Source: Erodium maritimum (taxonomy: Eukaryota > Streptophyta > Magnoliopsida > Geraniales > Geraniaceae). From it: 64,000 nucleotides of DNA. The DNA is taken from the NCBI GenBank assembly GCA_963921825.1, contig OY997594.1:44572557-44636556 (forward strand). Direction: 5' to 3'. The position numbers and the translations under genes were made by a program. The notes beneath the pieces were generated by a model. It was not told the origin of the DNA, did not search any database, and worked only from the letters and a program-made list of their open reading frames with translations. Shown here one piece after another: positions 52,116 through 63,653 of the stretch. How positions within the stretch are numbered: the first letter of the stretch is position 1; each line of letters opens with the position of its first letter.

Positions 52116-53489
52116 TTGGGCATGTACTTCCTGCTTCTTCATAAGCGTTGGCGAGGCCTCGTGGGAAGGTCCTACACATCTGCAACAATAAGAAAGTTGA
52201 TGAAGAAAATGAGTTCATTGAGGATATTCAAAAAATAGGAAAAGGGTGGACAACAAGGTATTATCACGACCTCACGGACCCATAAGATAGCAGAAGCTTA
52301 TGAAGTGTTGATTCTGGTGTGGGAAGCTGAGGCAGATGAACCGCCTATGTGAATGCCCAGAATGTATAGGCAGAGACATCAAGGATATAATTCATGTCTC
52401 TGTCCTGATGGACTTTGAGTAGTATCCCAAACATAGTACTGATGTGTTTTAGGTATTGTATATTCTACTTTCTCGATTACTAATGTTAGAGTCACCTCTT
52501 ATTTTTCCAGCACTTGATGATTTTACCGACGATGACAACCTACTTTTGATGTGGACAGATAAGGAGCTCAAGAACAAGTTCAAAGAATAGAAGCACAACT
52601 ACAAGATGTGATATCTTGCTTATGTCAAGGAGGATTTGGCCAACGGAAACCTGAATTCACACGTTGACATCCCAGAAGAGTTTCTGTGTCACCCCAACCA
52701 ACGGCATTGGCTAGTAACCCGTTGGAACACAGAAGCACATAATGTAATTACACATATTTCCATTTAATCATAACACATACAATAATTTAGTTTATTTGTG
52801 TTACTAATCTTTGAAATGCATTTTCATATATTAGCTCAAAGCAAAAAAGTCTAAGGCTTCTCAGACGCACAACACACTCAAACAACGCATTGGAAGTAGG
52901 TCTTTAGATGCCATAACCAAGGATCTCAAATTCCACGAGACGTCTACGGTTCCACACTACAATGATGGTGTTCCCACCAAATGATATACATTCGCCGAAC
53001 CAGGAATGCGCGGTATGATTTCTACCTTTACCAGGTTTTTTGCATGTAAAATTTTAATATATAATACAATATTAATTGATGTTTTTTAAAATTTACCTTA
53101 ATTCTCGTCTATCTCTGGTCAAGTTAAAAAAGGCGTGGGATGAGCTCTTGTAGACACGAGTCTCCACGCAAGAGTCTGGGTGCAAGGACTCGTCCTCCCC
53201 ATCGGGGTCCATAGATTTTGGTACCCAAGAGAATCAAGCGATCGACGAAACTCTCGGTGGCCCGAAAGGATGATTCCAAGCAGAAATCATGTAGAGGGTC
53301 AAGGTCCCCATGCCCAAGGATGTTTCTGTGTCCAACGTGTCATTTGATTCCTCTCAGGGTCCCCACACCATCCTTGTTCTCATCCCTAAGAAGTCGTCTC
53401 CTTCCCAGGTTACAAATATTACACTCTATATTGTCCTTTTCAAAATCTTTTCCAATGTGCTTGTAAACAGGTTGAAACCTAGGATCTAT

Positions 53490-55106
53490 AACATGCAGAT
53501 TGGATAAGTTTGGCAATATGATTAGTGTGTAAAATATTAATGGGATTAGCTAAAATGAAACGAATATTTTTAGTAAGATATATGATCTCTGATTTTATTT
53601 TTGTAGGATATCTTTGGCAACGAAATAAGCGTTCTTGAAGGATGGCTTCCGGAGTACCACTAAATAGGATTTTTCGGTTCCATCGATACTATCGTCCACC
53701 AAGCAGTCGTCGTCGAGAATCCCATGTACATCTCTTGGCCGACGTAATTTGGGCATGTACTTCCTGCTTCTTCATTAGCGTTGGCGAGGCCTCGTGGGAA
53801 GGTCCTACACATCTGCAACAACAAGAAAGTTGATGAAGAAAATGAGTTCATTGAGGATATTCAAAAAATAGGAAAAGGGTGGACAACAAGGTATTATCAC
53901 GACCTCACGGACCCATAAGATAGCAGAAGATGATGAAGTGTTGATTCTGGTGTGGGATGCTGAGGCAGATGAACCGCCTATGTGAATGCCCCAGAATGGA
54001 TAGGCAGAGACATCAAGGATATAATTCATGTCTCTGTCCTGATGGACTTTGAGTAGTATCCCAAACATAGTATTGATGTGTTTTAGGTATTATATATTCT
54101 ACTTTCTCGATTACTAATGTTAGAGTCACCTCTTATTTTTCCAGCACTTGATGATTTTACCGACGATGACAACCTACTTTTGATGTGGACAGATAAGGAG
54201 CTCAAGAACAAGTTCAAAGAATAGAAGCACAACTACAAGATGTGATATCTTGCTTATGTCAAGGAGGATTTGGCCAACGAAAACCTGAATTCACACGTGG
54301 ACATCCTAGAAGAGTTTCTGTGTCACCGTTGGAACATAGAAGCACATAATGTAATTACACATATTTCCATTTAATCATAACACATACAATAATTTAGTTT
54401 ATTTGTGTTACTAATCTTTGAAATACATTTTCATATATTAGCTCAAAGCAAAAAAGTCTAAGGCTTCTCAGACGCACAACACACTCAAACAACGCATAGG
54501 AAGTAGGTCTTTAGATGCCATAACCAAGGATCTCAAATTCCACGAGACGTCTACGGTTCCACACTACAATGATGGTGTTCCCACCAAATGATATACATTC
54601 GCCGAACCAAGAATGCGCGTTATGATTTCTACCTTTACCTGGTTTTTTGCATGTAAAATTTTAATATATAATACAATATTAATTGATGTTATTTTAAAAT
54701 TTACGTTAATTCTCGTCTATCTCTGCTCAAGTTAAAAAAAGGTGTGGGATGAGCTCTTGTCGACACGAGTCTCCACGCAAGAGTCTGGGTGCAAGGACTC
54801 GTCCTCCCCATCGGGGTCCATAGAGTTTGGTACCCAAGAGAATCAAGCGATCGACGAAACTCTCGGTGGCCCGAAAGGATAATTCCAAGCAGAAATCATG
54901 TAGAGGGTCAAGGTCCCCATGCCCAAGGATGTTGCTGTGTCCAACGCGTCATTTGATTCCTCTCAGGGTCCCCACACCATCCTTGTTCTCATCCCTAAGA
55001 AGTCGTCTCATTCCCAGGTTACAAATATTACATTCTATATTGTCCTTTTCAAAATCTTTTCCAATGTGCTTGTAAACAGGTTGAAACCTAGGGTCTATAA
55101 CATTAT
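53490..55106 (+). repeat. tandem composite unit, copy 3
   Basis: Same order, 1.62 kb, from GATTGGATAAGTTTGGCAAT to GGTTGAAACCTAGGGTCTAT. It lacks about 25 bases around HPNQRHWLVTR (TGTGTCACC/GTTGGAACA at 54326). Unlike copies 1 and 2, the LINE RT fragment at its end continues into the following LINE. Confidence 0.8.
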
Positions 55107-57120
55107 ATCATACACTTAGGGAGATTTTGTATTGGGTCTGGCCGTTTATGATAACATTATAATTTCTTTTGAGAAAGCTAAACTTTTTGAAACAGATAAC
55201 ATAAGGAGAAAAAAGATGTATGACCCTTAAGCTGCATATGAGCAAGGTGTATAGCCTGGTTTAATGGTCGTTCCTCCTAGCTACATTAAAAGGTTGCATG
55301 TTTTCAATGAAATGGAGGGCACTGATATAAGGTTAGTGCAGGGGGTCAAGAAATAAACACCATACCCCCAACTAGAGATATTAGGAAGGGGATCCCTTGT
55401 CCTAGTACCAGTTTGTGTTCTGCATGGACAAACTATTTACGATGCTTTGGGTTGCAGAAGGAGCGGGGAACATCTAAAATTGCCAAGCGGCTGAGGGGAC
55501 TAATTATATCACACATGTTTTTTTGCGTACAATCGATACACCTTATTTCAGGGTATAGGGTAAGAAGCCCTCAAGATACAACATATCCTTATCGAATTTT
55601 AAGCACTCCCAGGCCTACTCATCAACCTGAAAAATTATCCATCTTCTTCAGTTCTAACATCGCTTCGAAAAACCATCACTTTTGTTCGTTATGATGGGGA
55701 TTGAGGAAGTATAAATAGCATCTACGTACTTGGGGATTCTGAAGCTCATTGGCTTTAACAAAGGAAGGAGCCTCATCTTCATATTGGACATAGTTTTCCA
55801 ATGAATTCACTCATGGGACGACTAACTCCTTTATCAGGCCGGGGAGAAAGTCATAATTTGTTTGGTTCTCCTATCTATCGCCACATATGTAATGATAGTG
55901 TTTGAGATCCCCATGGGCCTCATCGATTACATTCACCTGGCCCTAGACAAATTATGGTAGGCAGACAATATTTTGATCGAGAGACCCATTATCTAGAAAG
56001 ATTGTAAATCTATGTGTTGCCCGAAGGAAGGGGGAGGGAGGGGTGTTGTATGGGCTTCAAGAAACTTCGAGATTTAAACATATCCCTCCTATGAAGCTAG
56101 GCTGAAATTTGTTGTCTTATTATCAGAGTCTAAAGAGTCGAATCCTCCAAGTATTATCCCAACGACCTTTTCTTTTTGTCATTAGTAGAGGAAAACTCAA
56201 GCTTTACTTGAAGAAGCATCCCCCTAGATTATGATTTCTTCCGATGATCCAAGCACAAAAAGCTTAGAATGATGAGCTTATTCAAGACCTGCGTGAAGAT
56301 TACGATAACTAGGAAATCATAGAGATCCAATTAACGATCACCAGGGAGACCGACACCTAGTGATGGCCAAGAGAAACAAAAGTTTAATATTCTTCGTAAA
56401 GAGGATACCGAAGTTACAATAAAGCCAGAACATGTGGTATTCTTGGTCGATGAAGTCATCTCATGGTCTTCGGTATAAGACATCTCGACCATACCCCGTA
56501 CCCAAAATTTCTTACGACAAGCATTATCAAACTACCTTCAAGTCATAACGAATCTATCCACAAAAGGGTACTAATCACTATTACTTGCCCGATCAATGGA
56601 ATGGCTACAGAAACCATGCACGTGTTCTTCCACTACTGGCTGGTAAAAGAAGTGTGTATCAAACATGGTAACGTTCGCTCTTTATGAGATTCGGTTTCGT
56701 TTTATACCTGGTGGAAGGAGGGTCCGGGGCTCCTTTCCCCTAGCACTTCGACCTATATTGTTATATGACTAGGAAATATGAAAAGACCGTAATGGAGAAG
56801 TGAGGCGTAATGTCATACCTTCAAGGACGGATGTAGCATGAAAGGCCTCCGAATCAATGTTTAAGTGGAACCATGCCAAGGAGATCAAGACCTTCCCACT
56901 AGAAGGATGGTTAGATGTCAATGTAGGTAATATTATTTTTGGAGGCTCAAATAAATTGGGGTGAGGAATGATATGCAAGAATGATCGGGGTTACCTTCAG
57001 GGAATTTGCAATCAGGTAATACAAAAGCTAGTTCCTTCATCTTGAATATATGAAGGAATTGGGTATTCGGATAGGTCGAAGATGGATTTATAGTTGAATC
57101 TCTCCATAGCCATAATTTGA
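54827..57120 (+). pseudogene. LINE reverse transcriptase and RNase H, broken
   Basis: Starts in copy 3 of the tandem unit with TILVLIPKKSSHSQVTN and VLVNRLKPRV, then runs on: DNIIISFEKAK (55140-55190), an LKL..AYDRVEWS-like zone, RGSPCPS-like text (55385-55420) standing for the GDPLSPYLF block, and HMFF near the FADD place (55510). Further on are LLSIATYVMIVFEIP (55870-55915), LDKLWWADNILIERP and MCCPKEGG...MGFKKLRDLN (56010-56080), and the start of RNase H, PLEGWLDVNVG (56893-56925), with NDRGYLQGI. Frameshifts are numerous. No poly-A tail or TSD was found. Confidence 0.7.
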
Positions 57121-57239
57121 AGCGTTCAGTTCCTAATAAACTATTGTCTAAATTTATTTATTAATCATAAGGATACTAGATGTGCGATCTTAAAATATTT
57201 AGCAAACAAAATGTCTTATTAACTCATTAAAGAATGTCG
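57121..57239. other. AT-rich spacer
   Basis: No feature recognised. It may contain the 3' end of the preceding LINE. Confidence 0.3.
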
Positions 57240-57896
57240 TTCACACACACAATACAAAAAGGGGACCTCGTATCAGTAGTGAGAACCCTAACACTAACTA
57301 CTCTCCTCTGCACCCTAATGGCTGCTCCACCGCCCCATGCTCTATCGCGCCGCCTACACCCATGACAACTCGTATTCCGCCTTGTCAATTATGGCTGATT
57401 AATCAAACACCACCGCCTACGATTTTTGTGAATTCGGAGCGTAGGAGGGAGATATATAAGAGGCCTTTGGTCTTTGTTCTCTCCATATTACCATCCTCAC
57501 CTGCACGCTCATCTTTAATGGTACGCATCCGGCCACCATTGAACAGCTTCCCTAGGTTGTCTCCGTCTACCCTTCATCCACCGCTTACCGGCTTTCTCCC
57601 TTGGCCTCCATCTCCACCTTCCCATCATCCACCGCATGCCGACCTTCACCTTCGGCCTTAGTGCACAATGATGTACACCACCACGATCATTTAGAAGCGA
57701 GAAACAAGGGTGGTGTTGGGGATCCTGGTGATCTACCCACGACCCCCGGTGCCTCCTGAACCGGTCACACCTTTGGGCCCTCGCAGTCGAATCCATATCC
57801 CTCATCTCCTCTTAAAGTGGCGGACTCATCACCCACTGGCAGCTGTCCCGTTCCATTCTCATGGTTGGGCGTTCTCTCAGGCCTCGTGTTAGTCTT
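57240..57896 (+). pseudogene. GC-richer, proline/histidine-rich segment, possible LINE ORF1 start
   Basis: Begins with GAGAACCCTAACACTAACTAC and ATGGCTGCTCCACCG (57318), in style like the beginnings of the retroposons at 43.7 and 46.8 kb. The reading is rich in Pro, His and Ser, with frequent stops. It is cut by the solo copia LTR at 57897 and continues at 59579-60130. No domain is recognised, so the LINE assignment is inference from composition and context. Confidence 0.35.
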
Positions 57897-59573
57897 AGTG
57901 CCCGTAGTTCAATCATAAATGTCCAAAGGTATATATCATCGTTAGAAATAAAGTTAAAGCGGCTTTATATTACTTATGTGTTGGAGTAATATATCGATGT
58001 GTGCTCTGATCTATGCCCATCATGCGATTAGAACCATAGATCGAGATAGATCACACTCGATGGGTCCCTAGTCAACAAAGCTTCACTAGAAGCGACTAGT
58101 ATGAAAGATGGCTCTTTATGGCTTACGTTCTGTTAGTCATTGGAATGGGATTCCAAAGTCTGATCATAGATATCATGTGGGACATGATATTGGACGACCC
58201 GTCCTGAATATGTGTCATATATTAAGTCATCAACATATTCAGTGTCGTAGCTTGTCATGTATCCTTAGACCAAGGAGTCTTTGTGATCGCTATGCAGTCA
58301 ACAACTGAGTTTGACATGAGCCTAACGGTGTCCGTAAGAGGGCTTCCATAACGGCCAGGATTGGCTTGGGGACGGGCTACATGAGTGACACGAAAGACGG
58401 CTAAAGGATTTATCCCTCATACTGAGGTATGGGAAAGATATCGGTTCTCGGCCGCTTGATCGAGAGTGACTGAAAGAATAGCATGGCCATGCACATGATA
58501 CTGGGTATCATATCTTCAGTCATCTCACATATCAAGGAACAGTGATTGAGAATAATAAGGATGACGGCTCTATGCCTTATCTCAATCAGGATATCAAAGA
58601 TAAAAGGATAATGATAGGGATGAAGGAAAGGTTAGAATCGACAGGGTCGATTCGTTATGCAGTGTCAGGCAATACTAAAATCTCGTTAGTTGCCACTTAA
58701 ATAGGATAAAGTAAAATGGGATTTTGCGTTGATCTATTGACATGCATAAACCTAAGGGTCACACCGGAGGATGAAACTCATTGACACATTTATGGAGAAT
58801 GGCCAAAAGGGGGTTGTCTCGGGACATGACCAAAACTGGGTTTTGGGTCATGTGCCCGTAAGTGAATAGGACTTTACGGATCGAGACAAGGCTTGGAGTC
58901 TTGGGATTGATCGCGTCAGATAATGTTGGACATTTCCGGTATGGAAGGCTTGGAGGCGATGAGCGAATCACGGGACCTCGTTGGAAATGGTCATGCGTCA
59001 TGTTCCAAGAGGCCCATGAAAGGCCCATGCAACCAAGGCCCATGCAACTAATTAATCAAGTCTTGATTAATTAGTACTAAATAAGGAAGACAAGGATTAA
59101 GGTGTTGGTGATTCACCACCTAACTCAATCTTGTCTAGTCATACTTTGTCCTATTTACACCTTTCTTGACACCATACTTGTCACATACCTTTAGTTGGAC
59201 AAGTATGGGTTTTGTTATGTTTAAGTCATCTTTTTTCAACATAACAAACACAAGACAAGAATAGGAAATACAACTTCTCCCTCCTCTCCCTTGCAATTTC
59301 GGGTTTGGCAAGCTCCCACCTCCAATTTTGTGTTCTTGAGTACTCAAAGAGAAGAACTACGTGGCTTTGATTCCCATGTGGATACGTAGGCGTCTTGGAG
59401 ACTCAAGCCAATCATTCGTTACCCGGTGTTCTTGTTTTGGTAAGAAATAGTGCTGAATTTTTCTCTTGTGAATCCATTCCTTGTTAGTTGTTTCATGGTT
59501 TAATCATCTCTTGGTTTACATTGATTTTCCGCTGCGAGTTGGTTCATCTCCAACCCTACCTCGAGACCCCACA
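57897..59573 (+). mobile_element. solo LTR of the copia family seen at 16111-24549
   Basis: TGTTAGTCTTAGTGCC...CTCGAGACCCCACA, 1677 bases, with perfect TSD CCTCG (57892-57896 and 59574-59578). It has no internal region. It differs at scattered sites from both LTRs of the complete element. Confidence 0.95.
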
Positions 59574-59578
59574 CCTCG

Positions 59579-60130
59579 GCCCTCTTCCGTGTCCAGGCTT
59601 TAGCTTGGCCTAGGAGCCTTGTTCTCGAAAGCCCTCACCACCCAGGAACGGTTGCAGTGCATGAGGCAGGCACGAGGGTTTGGGAGGCACACCCAATATC
59701 AGATGATCCTCGCTATCCGGCTCCTCGAATGTGGTCCATCTTCATGCCTAAACCGCCTACATCTGTAGGAGTGTCCAACCGAAACCTCCGAGCATGCGGG
59801 GCATTTAGAGGAGGTTTGGGTGATGTCCACCATCCCGCCTAACCCGAGATTAAACACTCGGTCCACCGCCAATCCTCCAAAAAGGTATCTATGGTTTCTC
59901 CCAGAGCACCAGGAACGGAAGAGAAAGGAGGAGTGAACGGGAGGAATGAAATGAATTCAGGTGAGGGTTGCAAAGCAGCTTCGCTAGGGCCCATGAGGCC
60001 CTTTTGACAATAGGCTGTATCAGAGGACTGACAGCCCGACCTATGATCATGGGGTTTCTCAGGTCGATCCGGATATGGTTTTTGGGTCTCGTTTCAGTCA
60101 TAGTTTTGAGTCTTGTCGTTTGATTCTTAA
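59579..60130 (+). pseudogene. continuation of the LINE-ORF1-like segment
   Basis: Joins 57240-57896 once the solo LTR is removed. Short readings only; the minus-strand piece 59889-60101 (MTETRPKNHIRIDLRNPMII) is not a recognised family. Its right end is unclear. Confidence 0.3.
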
Positions 60131-60159
60131 ATTTCCGTTCTTAGTTTTTACTTTGATTT

Positions 60160-61555
60160 TGTAGAATTCTAAAATAACATTGATTCTTGTTCTTCCATTA
60201 CATGAGAATACCTCTTTATATAGGGATTAACTAGTTATAATTAAGGTAATTCTAATACTCAAAACTTCTTAATAGTGATTGCTTGATAATCAAGACATCT
60301 AAACTTTCCTAACATTGATTTCTTGGTAATCAATATATGCACTCCCCTTATATTCGTTACTTGGGGTATCAAGTATGTCAGCACCCTCCCTCAAGTTAGA
60401 GCATGAGGTTAAAAAATGTACAACTTGGACAAGAAAAATAATTGATCTTTTTGTAATAGTCAGTCCTTCATATCAGGATTTAGTTCTCACTCCATCTCTT
60501 ATTTTGGCTCATGGCTCATGACTCTGGCATTAGCTCTGACTCATTGCTCGTGGCTTTATCTCATGGCTCATGGTTGTAGTCATGGCTCCGGTAATGGCTC
60601 TACCTCCAGGTCACCCTCCCTCAGGTTGGAGCATTTAAAAAATGCCCAACTTGAAAAAGAAAAAAAAATGATTTGGCTCTACCTCTGACTTCAGGCTCAT
60701 GACCCTGGCTATAACTCTAGCTATGGCTTCTACAATGATTGTGGCTCATGACTCGAGCTATAGCTCCGACTATGAATCTTGCTCTGGCTATAACTCTGGC
60801 TTCAGCTCACCCTTTCTCAAGTTGGAACATATAAAAAATGCCCAACTTTAAGAAGAAGTAGAAAAAAAAATACTCTGGTTGTAGTTCTGGCTTCAGGCTC
60901 ATGACTCTGGTTATAACTCTAGTTATGGATTGAGCTTCTACAACGACTATGGCTCATGGCTCTAGTTATAGCTCCGGCTTTGGCTCCAATTCTGACTATA
61001 TAGAGCTATCAACAACTCTGGTTCCGAATCTAGCTATAACTCTAACCATAACTCTAGTTGATGCTCTCGCTATGACTCCGGCCATAACTTTGGCTCCGAC
61101 TCTGGCTAGCTATGACTCCGTCCACATCTCTGACTATGATTGATCCTGCTAACTAAAGTGGTTGATGACCACGATGCAAAAGTGAAACAAGACAACGAAA
61201 AACAAAATAAAATATAGGACTAAATATGTCCTTTATACGCCTTGCCCACTTGTTAGAACCATGAGCTAACAAGTGGGCAAAACATCGAATTCATGAGAGT
61301 TTGTCAAAGATCGTAGTTTTGCGTTTATACGATGTAGAATTTTAAAATAACATTGATTCTTGTTCTTCCATTACATGAGAATACCCATTTATATAGGGAT
61401 TAACTCTTTATGATTAAGGTAAGTCTAATATTCATAACTTCTTAATAGCGATTGTTTGACAATCAGGATATCTAAACTTTCTTAACATTGATTACTTGAT
61501 AATCAAGACGTGCACTTCTTTTGTATTGGTTATTTGGGTATCAAGTACCTCAACA
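60160..61555 (-). mobile_element. small copia-derived LTR element (TRIM-like)
   Basis: Direct repeats TGTAGAATTCTAAAATAAC...GTCAGCA (60160-60383) and TGTAGAATTTTAAAATAAC...CTCAACA (61333-61555), 224 and 223 bases. Inside the left LTR edge, CACCCTCCCTCAAGTTAGAGCAT on + corresponds on the minus strand to the GCTCCAACTTGAGGGGGAG type of pol end plus purine tract typical of plant copia. The flanks GATTT and ATTTT are not a clean TSD. No protein can be made. Confidence 0.75.
60384..61140. repeat. GGCTCT/GACTCT-type short tandem repeats with three copies of a PPT-like motif
   Basis: Dozens of hexamer-like variants (TGGCTC, TGACTC, TAGCTC with CATGG, CTCT) fill the internal region. The motif CACCCTCCCTCAAGTT + AGAGCAT + AAAAAATG.CCAACTT occurs at 60382, 60608 and 60800, about 200 bases apart. 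Confidence 0.8.
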
Positions 61556-62068
61556 ATTTTAGTCTTTTACATGCCAAAACAAAATGCGTAGTCACTCATA
61601 AACCTATTTATACCTCGAGTTCGGTTGCAAGATTAGTTATAGTTTGTTTTCAGATATACTACTCTTCTCTGACTCCTCATCCAATGTAATTTTAACTCAT
61701 CGTCCGGTATAATTTCATAATTTAAAAATACTATTCATTTCGTTTGTTCATGATACACACACTATGCATTTTTTTTAATTCTTTGATCCGAAATAACAAA
61801 GGTTCCTTTTACATCAAAAGAAAACTAACACGTTTAGTATTAGATCAAAACATAAGTTAAAGGAGATTATCGGTAGACGATACAAGAGACAAATCATTGT
61901 GTTTGTTCTCTGTCATGAAAGTGTGTAGGAGCAGGACTGTAGGTGGAGTCATTGTAATTGCCAAAATAGCCCTCCTGCTTATATTTAATTTCCATTGACT
62001 GTCTTGTTCGTTTTTGGTACAAACTTAACAACTTCCAATACCAATATACCGACTTGATCATGACAACC
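61556..62068. other. AT-rich intergenic DNA
   Basis: Nothing recognised. Confidence 0.4.
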
Positions 62069-62164
62069 TTTTTTTTTTATCAGCAATGCATATATTAAAA
62101 CACCGATTCTTTGAAATAAAGAATACGAGGGATGAAAATGAAACATGAAAGAGCATTCCTTTCG

Positions 62165-62430
62165 GAACCTCATGAAGCCCCACACCGGGGAAATGACTGG
62201 GTACACAGACCCTGAAAGATGAAGAGTCCCCACATCGGGGAAATGATTGGGTACGCAGACCCTGAAGCAAGAAGCCCCACACAAGGAGGATGAATGGGTA
62301 CACAGACCCAGTAAAATGAAGAAACTCGGGTACGCAGACCCTGAAGCAATGAAAGGGTACGAGACCCTGAAACAATGAAATAGTACGCAGACCCTGAAAC
62401 AATGAAAGGGTACACAGACCCTGAAGCTAA
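62165..62430 (-). repeat. tandem GGGTACGCAGACCCTGAA repeats
   Basis: Eight variants of GGGTAC(G/A)CAGACCCTGAA, spaced about 25-30 bases near the right end and about 60 at the left. The wider ones include CCCCACA.CGGGGAAATGA.T. Each unit holds a near-palindrome (GGGTACG...GACCC). Confidence 0.85.
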
Positions 62431-63555
62431 CAACCAAAAAATAAATGGTCTAACACCCAAATTACAACCATGAAGCCCAGAAAGGCACGACAACAACTAG
62501 CTAAACTTTTAAACCAAGCCATGCAGGAAAAGAAACAACTTCCAAGTCACTCGGCTAGCAACTCTCTGAGAGAGGAAACCTAGAGACAAACCCAATTGGA
62601 CTTACTAAACTAAGCGCGGGGCTTCTGAAGAGGGCATACAATGCCCAATGAAATCGTCGGCGGCCAACACCTTTTAACCGACGAACTCAATCCACGCCCG
62701 GGTCGAGATGAAGCGAAACCAATACGCAAAGCAAAGCAAGAAGAACAGGGGGAAGCTATCTAACCAGACAGGGCGAGAAAAATGAGTAGACCTCAGAGGA
62801 CAACCCATCATGCCAGATACCCTAGTCCGAATAATATGCTCAGTCCTTCCCAAGATCTGGCCAACACCAAGACACTCAAAGGAAAAGACCGATATTTCTA
62901 CCGAGCATAAATAAGGACTAAAGCCCAGTTAGGGGATACCTCAAAGCACTAGAGGTTGTCGTGAAAAGTAGGTAACCACTACGAAGCCAAGAGCTTTACC
63001 AGCGAGCAGAAAAAAGAGGAGAGCCGCAACAATCCCAGCAAGGAAAGCCTCCCACGAGCAACCAAACCTCTACTAATCAAGCCCCCTCACCACAGCTAAA
63101 CAGGAGATAGATGATGAACCGACCTACGCCAATCTTCATCAAGGATGGAGAAAGACCTCCCACTCAAGTGTAGAACAGCACCAACTCCTGAAGCTGAGGA
63201 GAAATTGTATCAACCCACATCAGCAGCAGCCACAAACCACACCTGTCTCCAACCCGAGATTAGTCTGAATCCACACCACACCAACCAGCCCACCACCCAA
63301 CGAGCCTACCCCTCCAGCCAACCCACCACGGTCGGCCAACCAAGCGGACCACAGAAGTAGAACACCGACCACATACAACGCCTTCGACGGAGCGACGCGA
63401 GCCCAAATCCGCGCCAATCAGAGGCCGATGAGGCCAAAGAAAGGTGTCCCACGCCGGAGAACACTACGCCGAGGGAGGCCATAGACGGCGAAAACCCCCG
63501 CGAACAGCAACGAGAAGAGAAAAGGACTCTAAGGCGGCTGAACTGGAAAGAACGT

Positions 63556-63653
63556 GCCCGAGAAGGTACCCGAACCAGCCCAAACCAAATCTGGAGCAGA
63601 ACGAGCCCGAGAAGGTACCCGAACCAGCCCAAACCAAATCTGAAGCAGAACGA
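63556..63653. repeat. 49-bp direct repeat, two copies
   Basis: GCCCGAGAAGGTACCCGAACC... starts at 63556 and again at 63605, nearly identical. Confidence 0.9.

Larger units (their letters stand above)
50073..53489 (+). repeat. tandem composite unit, copy 2, interrupted by a retroposon
   Basis: Same order as copy 1 but with the Transposase_24-like part complete: DDFTDDDNLLLMWTDKELKN (about 52513-52590), YVKEDLANGNLNSHVDIPEE, then HPNQRHWLVTRWNTEAHN, an intron, and AQSKKVKASQTH. It carries the insert 50347-52115. Without the insert it is about 1.63 kb. Confidence 0.8.

Noticed and set aside
60949..61143. Gly/Ser/Tyr-rich reading (MAHGSSYSSGFGSNSDY) as a low-complexity protein gene
   Set aside because: It lies in a hexamer-type repeat inside a small LTR element read on the other strand, and there is no support for expression.
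61985..62437. Minus-strand repetitive reading (FRVCVPFHCFRVCV) as a membrane or toxin-like peptide gene
   Set aside because: It is the translation of the tandem repeats in a retroelement 3' end and shows no signal peptide or conserved processing site.
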